The position numbers were made by a program, and so were the translations under genes. From an uncultured Prevotellaceae bacterium (GTDB taxonomy: Bacteria; Bacteroidota; Bacteroidia; Bacteroidales; Muribaculaceae), in contig CAMHNO010000017.1 in assembly GCA_946186575.1 (NCBI GenBank), positions 1-53,401 of the forward strand: DNA of 53,401 nucleotides, given 5' to 3'. Shown here one piece after another: positions 25,630 to 33,347 of this stretch (positions are counted from its first letter, which is position 1; each line of letters opens with the position of its first letter). The notes under the pieces are model-generated. The model saw only the letters and a list, made by a program, of their open reading frames with translations. It did not search any database and had not been told where the DNA came from.

Positions 25630-26772
25630 GTGAGATATTTCCTGTCTATAATAATGATAGTCACAGCCGTTGCTGCCAGCGCAGCAGCGGGTGTGGAACA
25701 GCCCGACACCGTGGCACCAAAGCCTGGATTTTTCAAAAAGGTGCTTGGCTACATTGCCGGCGACCTCGATGCTCCCGACGAGGAAGCAGCCACCGGGCTC
25801 AGCGTGATTGGAGGGCCGCACTTCGACACCACCACCAAGTTTGGTGTGGGAGTCGTTGCCAACTATGGCTACCGCATGCCAGGGTGCTACTCGCCATTGC
25901 CGCCATCTAACCTCTCGGTCAAGGGTGATGTGTCGACGGCAAAGTTCTGGATTGCCGAGGTGCAGAATAATATGATACTTGCCGCCGACAAGTATCGCGC
26001 CAACTCACTGCTCAAGGTCGAGTACATGCCGCTCTACTATTGGGGCATAGGTTATCACAATGGCAAGAACGACAACAACAAGACGCGCATGAAGCAGTTC
26101 AGGGTGGAGTTCAGCACCGATTTCCTGTTTAGGCTCGTGCCCGGCCTTTATGTAGGACCCTATCTGCACTGGGAGTACAACAAGGCCGACTCCATCGACA
26201 TGCCCGAGTTGCTCGACGGACATGGGCTCCACCAGCGCAGCTATGGCGTGGGACTCACTGTGGACTACGACACACGCGACTTTATCACCGAGCCCACCCG
26301 TGGTATTTATGTGCATGCGAGCCAGGTGTTCTTCCCAAGATTCTTGTGGAACGGAGACAATGGATTCACCCGAACCAACCTCCGCTTCTCGATATATAAA
26401 AAAGCGTGGCGCGGCGCAATCATCGCGGCCGACCTGCGCGCATTGTTTAACTATGGCACACCCTCGTGGGCTACGATGGCCCTGTGGGGCGACTCTAACA
26501 ACATGCGAGGCTACTATCATGGTCGCTACCGCGACAAGCACATGATGAACGCCACTATCGAGCTGCGGCAGCGCTTGTGGCGATGGCTTGGAGCTGTGGT
26601 ATGGCTTGGTGGCGGCACGGTGTTCCATGACAGCCGGTCGATGCACTTCCTGCCCAATGTGGGTGTGGGGTTGCGGTGGGCATTCCGCAAGCATGTCAAC
26701 ATCAGGCTCGACATGGGTTTTGGTCGCGCTGGGGAGAAAGCCTTTATCTTTGGAATCAATGAAGCGTTTTAA
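25630..26772 (+). CDS. BamA/TamA-like (surface antigen D15) outer-membrane barrel protein
   Basis: About 380 residues. The GTG start at 25630 gives a signal peptide (RYFLSIIMIVTAVAASAAAG); ATG 25654 is the alternative. The rest is a 16-strand-like barrel with alternating residues (GVGVVANYGY, GVGLTVDYDTRDF, GVGLRWAFRKHVNIRLDMGF) and a C-terminal strand ending in Phe, as expected for BamA-dependent insertion. There are no POTRA repeats, so it is a short Omp85-like barrel, as found widely in Bacteroidota. Its last 14 bases overlap the start of the phosphoethanolamine transferase gene. Confidence 0.82.
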   Translation: MRYFLSIIMIVTAVAASAAAGVEQPDTVAPKPGFFKKVLGYIAGDLDAPDEEAATGLSVIGGPHFDTTTKFGVGVVANYGYRMPGCYSPLPPSNLSVKGDVSTAKFWIAEVQNNMILAADKYRANSLLKVEYMPLYYWGIGYHNGKNDNNKTRMKQFRVEFSTDFLFRLVPGLYVGPYLHWEYNKADSIDMPELLDGHGLHQRSYGVGLTVDYDTRDFITEPTRGIYVHASQVFFPRFLWNGDNGFTRTNLRFSIYKKAWRGAIIAADLRALFNYGTPSWATMALWGDSNNMRGYYHGRYRDKHMMNATIELRQRLWRWLGAVVWLGGGTVFHDSRSMHFLPNVGVGLRWAFRKHVNIRLDMGFGRAGEKAFIFGINEAF

Positions 26773-28456
26773 GTACATATTCACCCATCAGCCTTGCATC
26801 TACTGGCTCTTTGTGATAATGGCCATCTTGCCCAATTGCTTGATGTTCTTCACCGAGGCTACATCGATGCTCACCCGTATTGTCCAGATTGTCATGCCGC
26901 TGGGCTTCTATGCCTGGGCTTTTACTTGGGCAAAAAAGCCGGGCAAGATGTTCTGGTGGCTGTTCTGGTTTATGTTTGTCGACGCTTTCCAGATCGTTCT
27001 GCTCAAGCTTTATGGCGGTTCGCCCATTGCAGTCGACATGTTTCTCAACGTGCTAACCACCAATCCTGGCGAGGCAACCGAACTGCTGTCGAACCTGCTC
27101 GTGGTGGTCATCTTTGTCATTGGGTTCTATGGCTTTGGCATTGCCATGTCGATTGTCTCGCTGCGTACTAAAAATGTGCTTGCGGCTGCCTTTCGCAAGA
27201 CGCAGCGCCGGTGGTCTGTTCCACTGCTTGCGATTGGGCTGGTGCTCATGATTGTCAACGTCTTTGCCGAGCGCACATTTAAGGTGCAAAACGATATCTT
27301 TCCCATCAATGGCACCTACAATATGGGCCTTGCAATCCAGCGCGCTATCAAGCAGGCTGGTTATCAAGAGTCGTCACGCGACTTCTCCTACCATGCCACA
27401 GCCACCAGACCCGATTCGGTTCCCGAAATCTACGTCCTCGTCATTGGCGAGACCTCGCGTGCCGACAACTGGAGCCTCTACGGTTACAACCGCGACACTA
27501 ATCCTGGTGCCGACACCATTGCCGGGCTCGTTGTCTACCGCGATGCCCTCACGATGTCTAACACCACACACAAGAGTGTGCCCACCCTAATGTCGAGCGC
27601 CGGCAGTGAGCACTACGACAGCCTCTACTACCGCAAAGGTATCATCTCGGCATTCAACGAGGCGGGCTACAAGACTGCATTCTACAGCAACCAGCAGCGC
27701 AATCACTCGTTTATCGATGCCTTTGGCAGCGAGGCGCAAGAGGTGAAATTCTTGAAAGACAGTGTCTCGCTCATGGGCAACAACTATGACGACCAGCTCG
27801 TCGACTGTGTGGAGCAGTGCCTCGATCGCTACGACGGCGGCAAGCTCTTTATTGTGGTGCACATGTATGGCTCACACTTCAACTATAAAGACCGATATCC
27901 TAAGAATGAGGCTTTTTTCAAGCCCGACAATGTGATCTCGGCCGAGAACATCTACCGCCGGGAGCTGATTAATGCCTACGACAACTCCATCCGCAACACC
28001 TACAAGGTGCTTTCGACCATTATCGGCAAGGTGCGCAGCAAGAACGTGAGCAGTGCTGTGGTCTTCACCAGCGACCATGGCGAAGACATCTTCGACGACA
28101 GCCGGCAGCGCTTCCTTCACGCCTCGCCACAGCCCACCTATTTCCAGTTGAGAGTGCCCCTGCTGGTGTGGACTTCGCAGGGTTTTGCCCAGCAGCACCC
28201 TGATGCCGTCTCGCAGCTCAAGGAGCATGCTGCCATTCCAGTCTCGACCAACATGGTCGTCTTTCACACATTGCTCGACCTGAGCGGCATCGACTCGCCG
28301 TTCAAGAACTTGGCATTGTCGCTCGCGAGCGACAGCTTCGTGCGGCATCGCCGTCTCTACATTAACGACCACAACGAGCTCATGCCCCTTGATAGTTGTG
28401 GCTTGCACAGGCTCGATAAAGAACTCTTCCGCAAGAAAAATCTTGCTTTTCCTTGA
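26759..28456 (+). CDS. Lipid A phosphoethanolamine transferase, EptA-type
   Basis: 565 residues. Five membrane helices (about 12-32, 37-57, 64-84, 108-132, 150-170) precede a periplasmic alkaline-phosphatase-fold domain. Visible catalytic features are VIGETSRADNWSLYGY, the nucleophile region MSNTTHKSVPTLMS, and the metal site SDHGEDIFDD with a later His. Such enzymes move phosphoethanolamine from phosphatidylethanolamine to lipid A or core sugars and can lower susceptibility to cationic peptides. ATG 26759 overlaps the preceding outer-membrane gene by 14 bases, so the two are translated together. Confidence 0.9.
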   Translation: MKRFKYIFTHQPCIYWLFVIMAILPNCLMFFTEATSMLTRIVQIVMPLGFYAWAFTWAKKPGKMFWWLFWFMFVDAFQIVLLKLYGGSPIAVDMFLNVLTTNPGEATELLSNLLVVVIFVIGFYGFGIAMSIVSLRTKNVLAAAFRKTQRRWSVPLLAIGLVLMIVNVFAERTFKVQNDIFPINGTYNMGLAIQRAIKQAGYQESSRDFSYHATATRPDSVPEIYVLVIGETSRADNWSLYGYNRDTNPGADTIAGLVVYRDALTMSNTTHKSVPTLMSSAGSEHYDSLYYRKGIISAFNEAGYKTAFYSNQQRNHSFIDAFGSEAQEVKFLKDSVSLMGNNYDDQLVDCVEQCLDRYDGGKLFIVVHMYGSHFNYKDRYPKNEAFFKPDNVISAENIYRRELINAYDNSIRNTYKVLSTIIGKVRSKNVSSAVVFTSDHGEDIFDDSRQRFLHASPQPTYFQLRVPLLVWTSQGFAQQHPDAVSQLKEHAAIPVSTNMVVFHTLLDLSGIDSPFKNLALSLASDSFVRHRRLYINDHNELMPLDSCGLHRLDKELFRKKNLAFP

Positions 28457-28554
28457 TGCCTCTCTCCAGATTGCCCCTCGCAAGTTGTGATTAAGATGCC
28501 TTGTTAATAACTTTTTGCTTGATTTTATATCTATTCTGAATAATAATAGGCGGT

Positions 28555-28562
28555 TAGGTTCG
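28555..28562 (+). promoter_or_regulatory. Possible -7 element of the 53-residue gene
   Basis: TAGGTTCG, one base off TAnnTTTG, 34 bases before the ATG; a weak TTCTG lies about 17-20 bases upstream. Confidence 0.3.
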
Positions 28563-28596
28563 TTATAATAATGTAACATTTAAAGAAAGGCTGCCT

Positions 28597-28758
28597 ATGC
28601 AAGAAAATTACTCCGAAGATTTTAAATTAGAAACACAAGAAGAACAGGTTGAGCGTGGACCCAAAAACTCCACAATCAATTTTATCAAGCAATTTGCAAG
28701 AGCTTTCTCTGCAACGGGTATTATGAACCCTGCTATCGATGGCTTTATTGCTAACTGA
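28597..28758 (+). CDS. Small conserved-looking protein, 53 residues
   Basis: ATG 28597 to TGA 28758 encodes 53 residues: an acidic first half (MQENYSEDFKLETQEEQVE) and a basic/amphipathic second half (KNSTINFIKQFARAFSATG). A purine-rich AAAGAAAGG lies just upstream, and a strong terminator follows 29 bases after the stop, so this is a stand-alone gene. I have the impression that short proteins with a similar TINFIKQFARA core recur in Bacteroidales, but I cannot confirm it. Function unknown; an amphipathic helix that binds membrane or a partner is possible. Confidence 0.72.
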   Translation: MQENYSEDFKLETQEEQVERGPKNSTINFIKQFARAFSATGIMNPAIDGFIAN

Positions 28759-28786
28759 TTAAAAAAAGAATCAGTAAGAAAACATC

Positions 28787-28827
28787 CTGTCAGTGGTGCA
28801 ATAGCATGCACCGCTGGCAGTTTTTTT
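28787..28827 (+). terminator. Terminator after the 53-residue gene
   Basis: CTGTCAGTGGTGC (28787-28799) pairs with GCACCGCTGGCAG (28808-28820), 13 pairs including two wobble pairs, followed by seven T. Confidence 0.85.
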
Positions 28828-28894
28828 GAATGTGTGATATTATTTTTTTAAGGAGATTAATACCCTTTTTTTTGGTAATTATCAGTTTTTATAG

Positions 28895-28902
28895 TAAATT
28901 TG
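28895..28902 (+). promoter_or_regulatory. Promoter of the secreted jelly-roll/Fn3 protein
   Basis: TTTG at 28871-28874, a 20-base spacer, then TAAATTTG: a full match to the Bacteroidota promoter form. Confidence 0.75.
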
Positions 28903-28946
28903 CCAGCGTATTAGTTAACTTTATGTTTAATTTAACTTATTCTTTT

Positions 28947-30914
28947 ATGAAAAAGACTACCTTATCAGTGTTGTTGGCATGCCTTATCGTGCCAATGACC
29001 GTTAGTGCTAATTCAGGCATTAAAAAGGATGTTAAAGTGATTAACAACACTAGCAAAGAGGTTACCATCGCAAAGCGTGGTGCTGCTATGCCAGTTGCTC
29101 TTAAGCCAAGTGCAAATGCTCAGATGCTGGGCATGCCCAAGGCCGAGGGTGAAACCATGGTATGGGACTTCGAGGATGCTACCGCAGGCCTGAGCCCATT
29201 CACTGCCGAGGATCGCGACGGTGACGGCTACAACTGGCAGTACTACAACAACGACGGCGTTACAAGCGGCCAAATGAGCACCCACGAGGGTCTCGGAGTT
29301 ATCTCGTCGGCCAGCTATGTTAACGACGGCCAGGGTGGTGGCACAGCTGTTACCCCCGACAACTGGCTCATCTCGCCCGAGGTAACTCTGGGTGGATTCC
29401 TTAGCTTCTGGGCTATGGGTCAGGATTCAGGCTATGCTGCCGAGGTATTTGGCGTGTACGTAACTGTTGACGGTGAGAACTGGACTCAAGTTGGCACCGA
29501 CAAGACTTCGACTTCGGAGTATGTTCTCTATGAGTATGACCTGAGCGCCTACGACGGACAGACTGGACGTTTCGCTATCGTTCACCACAACGTTACCGAC
29601 ATGTTCATGCTCAACGTTGACGACATCACTTTCAACCCCAGCGGTTACGTAAGCCCAGAGCCCGGTATGCCTACCGAGCTTACTGCTACTCCTGCTGCCA
29701 CCAGCGCCGAGCTCGCTTGGGTTGCTGGCGAGAACAATGGCACTTGGAACCTGCGCTGGCGTCCTTACACCGACCCATCATTGCTCAGCCCAAGCTGGAC
29801 TTTCCCAATTCCTGGCTATGAGACCGAGATTGAGGGATGGCAGGTTTATGATGCCGATGGCGATGGCAACAACTGGGGCCTCTATTACAGCGACGACACT
29901 CAGACCGACGCCTGCTTCGGTAGCGCAAGCTGGGACTACGCTGTTCTCACTCCCGACAACTGGCTGATCACTCCCGAGGTTGGCATGGGTGGCACACTCA
30001 CCTTCAAGACTTGGAACTCCAGTGCAAGCTATCTCGACAAGATCATGGTTTACTATGCTCCTGCCGATTGGCAGACCATCGATGATTTCGTTGCTATCAG
30101 CGACTTCATCCAGCCAGGCACTACTCCCGAGGAGTTTGAGATTGACCTGAGCGAGTATGAGGGCTCGGGCGTTATCGCTTTCCGTCACTATGACAGCAGC
30201 GACATGATGCGCATCTTTGTTGACGACATCACTATCGACGTTCCTGGTGGCGTTAATCCTGCCGACCTTCCCGAGTGGACCGTTGTTGAGGACGTAGCTA
30301 ATCCTTACACCCTCGAGGGTCTCGTTCCCGAGACTACCTATGAGGCTCAGGTTATGGCCTACAACGAGGATGGCGACAAGTACACCGACTGGACCGAGAG
30401 CACAATCTTCACCACTCTTACTGAAGGTGGCGAGGAGGTTGCCGAGGGTACTTGGGTAGTAGGTTCTTTCAACGGCTGGAACCAGACCGCTGAGGGTGGC
30501 CGCGTAGCATTCGACGAGGAGAACAGAGCTGAGGTAGCTCTCGAGGCTGGCGATGAGTTCAAGATCATCACCGCTAACGAGGATGGCACTTGGACTTGGC
30601 TTGGTGGCGTTGACGACAACCAGGTTGGCTACTTCCTGATTGTTCCTGAGTACTACAGCCACAACCTTACTCTTCTTGATGGTGCTAACTTCCGCGTAAC
30701 TGAGGATGGCATCTATCACATCAACCTCGTTTGGAACAGAAGCAATCCTGACTACATCGTAGTTACCAGAACTGCTCCTACTGCTATCAGCACTGTAGGT
30801 GCCGACGTTAATGCCGACAACGCTTACTACAACCTGCTCGGTGTTAAGTTCAATGGCATGCCCACTACTCCTGGCATCTACATCCACAATGGCAAGAAAG
30901 TTATCATCAAGTAA
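28947..30914 (+). CDS. Secreted protein with two choice-of-anchor-J domains, a split Fn3 domain and a sorting-type tail
   Basis: 655 residues with signal peptide 1-21. Domain 1 (about 70-230: WDFEDATAG, DNWLISPEV, FMLNVDDITF) and domain 2 (about 290-430: EGWQVYDADGDGNNWG, DNWLITPEV, MRIFVDDITI) are cleaved-adhesin jelly rolls. Domain 2 sits inside a fibronectin type III domain: its first half is SAELAWVAGENNGTWNLRWR (240-265) and its second half EWTVVEDVANPYTLEGLVPE through TDWTESTIFTT (440-490). Residues 500-605 (GTWVVGSFNGWNQ) look like a carbohydrate-binding module. The end (YYNLLGVKFNGM, then GIYIHNGKKVIIK) resembles Por-secretion-type tails. Codon choice is strongly biased towards few codons, suggesting high expression. 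The longer frame from 28830 is rejected because the promoter lies inside it. Confidence 0.82.
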   Translation: MKKTTLSVLLACLIVPMTVSANSGIKKDVKVINNTSKEVTIAKRGAAMPVALKPSANAQMLGMPKAEGETMVWDFEDATAGLSPFTAEDRDGDGYNWQYYNNDGVTSGQMSTHEGLGVISSASYVNDGQGGGTAVTPDNWLISPEVTLGGFLSFWAMGQDSGYAAEVFGVYVTVDGENWTQVGTDKTSTSEYVLYEYDLSAYDGQTGRFAIVHHNVTDMFMLNVDDITFNPSGYVSPEPGMPTELTATPAATSAELAWVAGENNGTWNLRWRPYTDPSLLSPSWTFPIPGYETEIEGWQVYDADGDGNNWGLYYSDDTQTDACFGSASWDYAVLTPDNWLITPEVGMGGTLTFKTWNSSASYLDKIMVYYAPADWQTIDDFVAISDFIQPGTTPEEFEIDLSEYEGSGVIAFRHYDSSDMMRIFVDDITIDVPGGVNPADLPEWTVVEDVANPYTLEGLVPETTYEAQVMAYNEDGDKYTDWTESTIFTTLTEGGEEVAEGTWVVGSFNGWNQTAEGGRVAFDEENRAEVALEAGDEFKIITANEDGTWTWLGGVDDNQVGYFLIVPEYYSHNLTLLDGANFRVTEDGIYHINLVWNRSNPDYIVVTRTAPTAISTVGADVNADNAYYNLLGVKFNGMPTTPGIYIHNGKKVIIK

Positions 30915-30942
30915 TTGACCTTAACTGCCAAATTTTAAAAAA

Positions 30943-30971
30943 ATGCACCCCACGTTCGGGGTGCATTTTTT
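30943..30971 (+). terminator. Terminator after the secreted jelly-roll/Fn3 gene
   Basis: ATGCACCCC (30943-30951) pairs with GGGGTGCAT (30958-30966), followed by six T. Confidence 0.85.
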
Positions 30972-31032
30972 GTAACTATGTTTCCCTACGGAGGTCAGCC
31001 TGTGGCGCTGTGGGATGTTAGGATACTTTATC

Positions 31033-31211
31033 ATTAGTGTCCGATATAACAAGGGGGTCGAGGGGCCGCCTTTCGGGCTTAAGATTATTGCACCGATAGT
31101 GCTAAAATTAAAGGAATATTAGCGCGAAGCGCCCCACGTTTTGTTTCTGACATTATTGCATTGACTATCAATCGATAGCATAAGATTTTAAAATTCTAAT
31201 CGGACACTAAT
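31033..31211. mobile_element. MITE-like element, 179 bp, 13-bp terminal inverted repeats
   Basis: ATTAGTGTCCGAT (31033-31045) and ATCGGACACTAAT (31199-31211) are perfect inverted ends. The interior has no reading frame but holds short hairpins: GCAC/GTGC around 31090-31102, and AGCGC-GAA-GCGC near 31132. It lies between two convergent genes, each with its own terminator. Ends of this type recall insertion-sequence termini seen in Bacteroidales, so a non-autonomous or deleted copy is likely. I see no obvious target-site duplication. The rest of the spacer 30972-31323 shows nothing else but the terminator at 31253-31289. Confidence 0.6.
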
Positions 31212-31252
31212 AACTTTGTAATCAAGTAGACGATGCCCATCGCGATAGTAAA

Positions 31253-31289
31253 AAACTGAAGAGGGAGAACCATCACGGCCCTCCCTCTT
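31253..31289 (-). terminator. Terminator after the uridine phosphorylase gene
   Basis: AAGAGGGAG (31259-31267) pairs with CTCCCTCTT (31281-31289); on the minus strand the hairpin is followed by CAGTTTTTT. Confidence 0.7.
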
Positions 31290-31323
31290 TAATGTTATAT
31301 GATTATATAACTGATGATTGCAA

Positions 31324-32208
31324 TTAATCGGCCATTAGGCGCTCGATGACAGTCTTGACCAGGTCGTTGACGGCCGTCTTGTAGTTGGGGTTGGCCTCGG
31401 TGGCCACACGGTTGGCAATGATTGAGCACACTGTGATGGCACGATGGCCCATGAGCTTGGCGAGGCCTTGCAGGGCAGCGCCTTCCATCTCGTAGTTGGT
31501 GATGTGGCCGCCGTCGTACTCAAAGGCCTCGATGCGCTTGTTGAGCTCTGGCTCGGCAAGAGGCAGGCGCACTTCGCGCCCTTGAGGACCGTAGAAGCCC
31601 ACGGCCGAGATTGTGTAGCCTCGCACCATGTCGTCGCGACCAATTTTCTCAACGAGTTCTGGGTCGGCCTCAACAATGTAGGGCTTGCAGAACAATGGGT
31701 TCCACTTCACAAAGTCGCAGAACTGGCGCTCCATCTCCAAATCGCAAGCCTCGTTGCGGCCGGCGTAGTAGTTCATGACTCCGTCAAAACCCAGTGCCTT
31801 GGCTGCAATCACGGGAGTTCCAACGGGCACGAAGGGCTGGAGGCCGCCACTGGTGCCAATGCGCACGATGTTGAGGGTGCGGTGCTCGTCCTTGACGGTG
31901 CGTGTAGCGAAGTCGACGTTGGCCAGTGCATCGAGCTCAGTGATGACGATGTCGATGTTGTCGCCACCAATGCCGTGCGAGAGTGCCATGATGGGCTTTC
32001 CCTTGTAGGTGCCGCCAATGGTGTGGAACTCACGGCTCGAGACTTCAAAGTCCTGAGTGTCGAAGTAGGATGCTATCATGTTCACCCTACCAGGGTCGCC
32101 GCAGATGATTATGTTATCGGCGAGCTGTTCAGGTTTGAGATGGATGTGGAAGATTGAACCATCGTCGTTGATGATCATCTCGGAATCGGGTATGAATTTT
32201 TTAGACAT
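31324..32208 (-). CDS. udp: Uridine phosphorylase family nucleoside phosphorylase
   Basis: 294 residues. The NP-I family fold is seen in NIIICGDPGRVNMIA, IMALSHGIGGDNIDIVITEL, NIVRIGTSGGLQPFVPVGT and HITNYEMEGAALQGLAKLMG. The enzyme splits uridine with phosphate into uracil and ribose-1-phosphate. The longer Bacteroidota version with an N-terminal extension (SEMIINDDGSIFHIHLKPEQ) matches here. ATG 32208 is chosen; a TTG at 32238 is in frame. Promoter at 32258-32265. Confidence 0.92.
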   Translation of the reverse strand: MSKKFIPDSEMIINDDGSIFHIHLKPEQLADNIIICGDPGRVNMIASYFDTQDFEVSSREFHTIGGTYKGKPIMALSHGIGGDNIDIVITELDALANVDFATRTVKDEHRTLNIVRIGTSGGLQPFVPVGTPVIAAKALGFDGVMNYYAGRNEACDLEMERQFCDFVKWNPLFCKPYIVEADPELVEKIGRDDMVRGYTISAVGFYGPQGREVRLPLAEPELNKRIEAFEYDGGHITNYEMEGAALQGLAKLMGHRAITVCSIIANRVATEANPNYKTAVNDLVKTVIERLMAD

Positions 32209-32257
32209 GTCTATAGCGTTTAGTGGTTTGTATTTCAAAATAATGATTATTAAAAAG

Positions 32258-32265
32258 CAAAGATA
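32258..32265 (-). promoter_or_regulatory. udp promoter -7 element
   Basis: The minus strand reads TATCTTTG, 49 bases before the ATG at 32208. Confidence 0.6.
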
Positions 32266-32466
32266 AGCATAATTTTTTGTTTTATCGCTTTAATTGGAAT
32301 GTTTTTTTGAAAAATATTTGATATTGGCAGTATTGGCGGTGGTTTACCGCGAAATTGAGGCATTTGCAACTGCTTTTTCTCTTGGCATCGCAATAGCTGA
32401 ATGGCTATATTTCGATTTCAAAACTAAAAAAACAATAAAATAATTCCATTTTACAACACAAAACAT

Positions 32467-32474
32467 TAACTTTG
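32467..32474 (+). promoter_or_regulatory. Promoter -7 element of the metallo-hydrolase / ettA unit
   Basis: TAACTTTG, 45 bases before the ATG at 32520. Confidence 0.6.
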
Positions 32475-32519
32475 TGGATGAAATCATTTTTGATGTGGAA
32501 AGATTGAGAGATTTGCGCT

Positions 32520-33308
32520 ATGAATAACGACACACTAAGCATAACAATTTTGGGAAGTGGAACCAGCACAGGTGTGCCGCAAATAGGGTGCCAGTGCCAA
32601 GTGTGCCGCTCTACCCACCCGTGGGACCACAGGCTCAGGCAGTCGGCAATCGTGGAGTTCAAGGGCAAGCGAATTCTCATCGATTGCGGACCCGACTTCC
32701 GGCAGCAGATTCTCTCGACAGGAAATGCCCATCTCGATGCTTTGCTTATCACTCACATCCACTACGACCACATAGGAGGACTTGAAGAACTAAGGGGCTA
32801 CGACCGCCTGCCCATTTTTGCCCGTGGCGATGTGGTACAGGCCTTAAGGCAGCGCTTGTCGTACTGCTTTGCCGAGCATCCCTATCCTGGAGTGCCACAT
32901 TTCAATTTGGTGAAAATTAACGATCACGACAGCTTCGATTGCGCCGGCATCACTGTAGAGCCCATACCGGTGCTGCATTATCGTCTGCCCATCCTCGGCT
33001 TCAAAATGGGGCCACTGGCTTATATCACCGATTGCAAAACCATAGGTAGTGAGCAAATCGAGAAATTAAAGGGTGTGCCGTTGCTCGTGATCAATGCATT
33101 GCGCATCGAGGAGCACCTCTCGCACCTCTCGCTTGGCCAAGCGCTTGAAATCATTGGGCAGGTGAAGCCATGCAGGGCGGTACTCATTCACATGAGTCAT
33201 GACATTGGGCTGCACACTCAAGTGTCAAAAACTCTGCCTCATGGTGTGGAACTCGCCCACGACGGCATGAAAATCATGGTAGATGGCGACACAATCACCA
33301 TTGATTAA
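32520..33308 (+). CDS. MBL-fold metallo-hydrolase, PhnP-like
   Basis: 262 residues. The metal-binding motif is LITHIHYDHIGG, and the N-terminal ITILGSGTSTGVPQIGCQC with further Cys is typical of the PhnP/phosphodiesterase branch of the metallo-beta-lactamase fold. Later metal ligands are in LAYITDCKTI and LIHMSHDIGLH. PhnP cleaves cyclic ribose phosphates in phosphonate breakdown; no other phn genes are near, so a general cyclic phosphodiesterase role is more likely. ettA follows after 39 bases. Confidence 0.9.
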   Translation: MNNDTLSITILGSGTSTGVPQIGCQCQVCRSTHPWDHRLRQSAIVEFKGKRILIDCGPDFRQQILSTGNAHLDALLITHIHYDHIGGLEELRGYDRLPIFARGDVVQALRQRLSYCFAEHPYPGVPHFNLVKINDHDSFDCAGITVEPIPVLHYRLPILGFKMGPLAYITDCKTIGSEQIEKLKGVPLLVINALRIEEHLSHLSLGQALEIIGQVKPCRAVLIHMSHDIGLHTQVSKTLPHGVELAHDGMKIMVDGDTITID

Positions 33309-33347
33309 CAATTGTATACAACACACTTAACACATAATCATATAACT

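Larger units (their letters stand above)
32209..32519. other. Divergent promoter region, no gene seen
   Basis: The 311 bases hold the udp promoter (minus) and the MBL-hydrolase promoter (plus). A small hairpin GCGGT/ACCGC lies near 32335. I see no reading frame worth calling. Confidence 0.5.

Noticed and set aside
31033-31211. Invertible promoter (phase switch)
   Set aside because: The inverted repeats and a promoter-like box fit the pattern, but both neighbouring genes point towards the element and end in terminators, so an inverted promoter would drive nothing.
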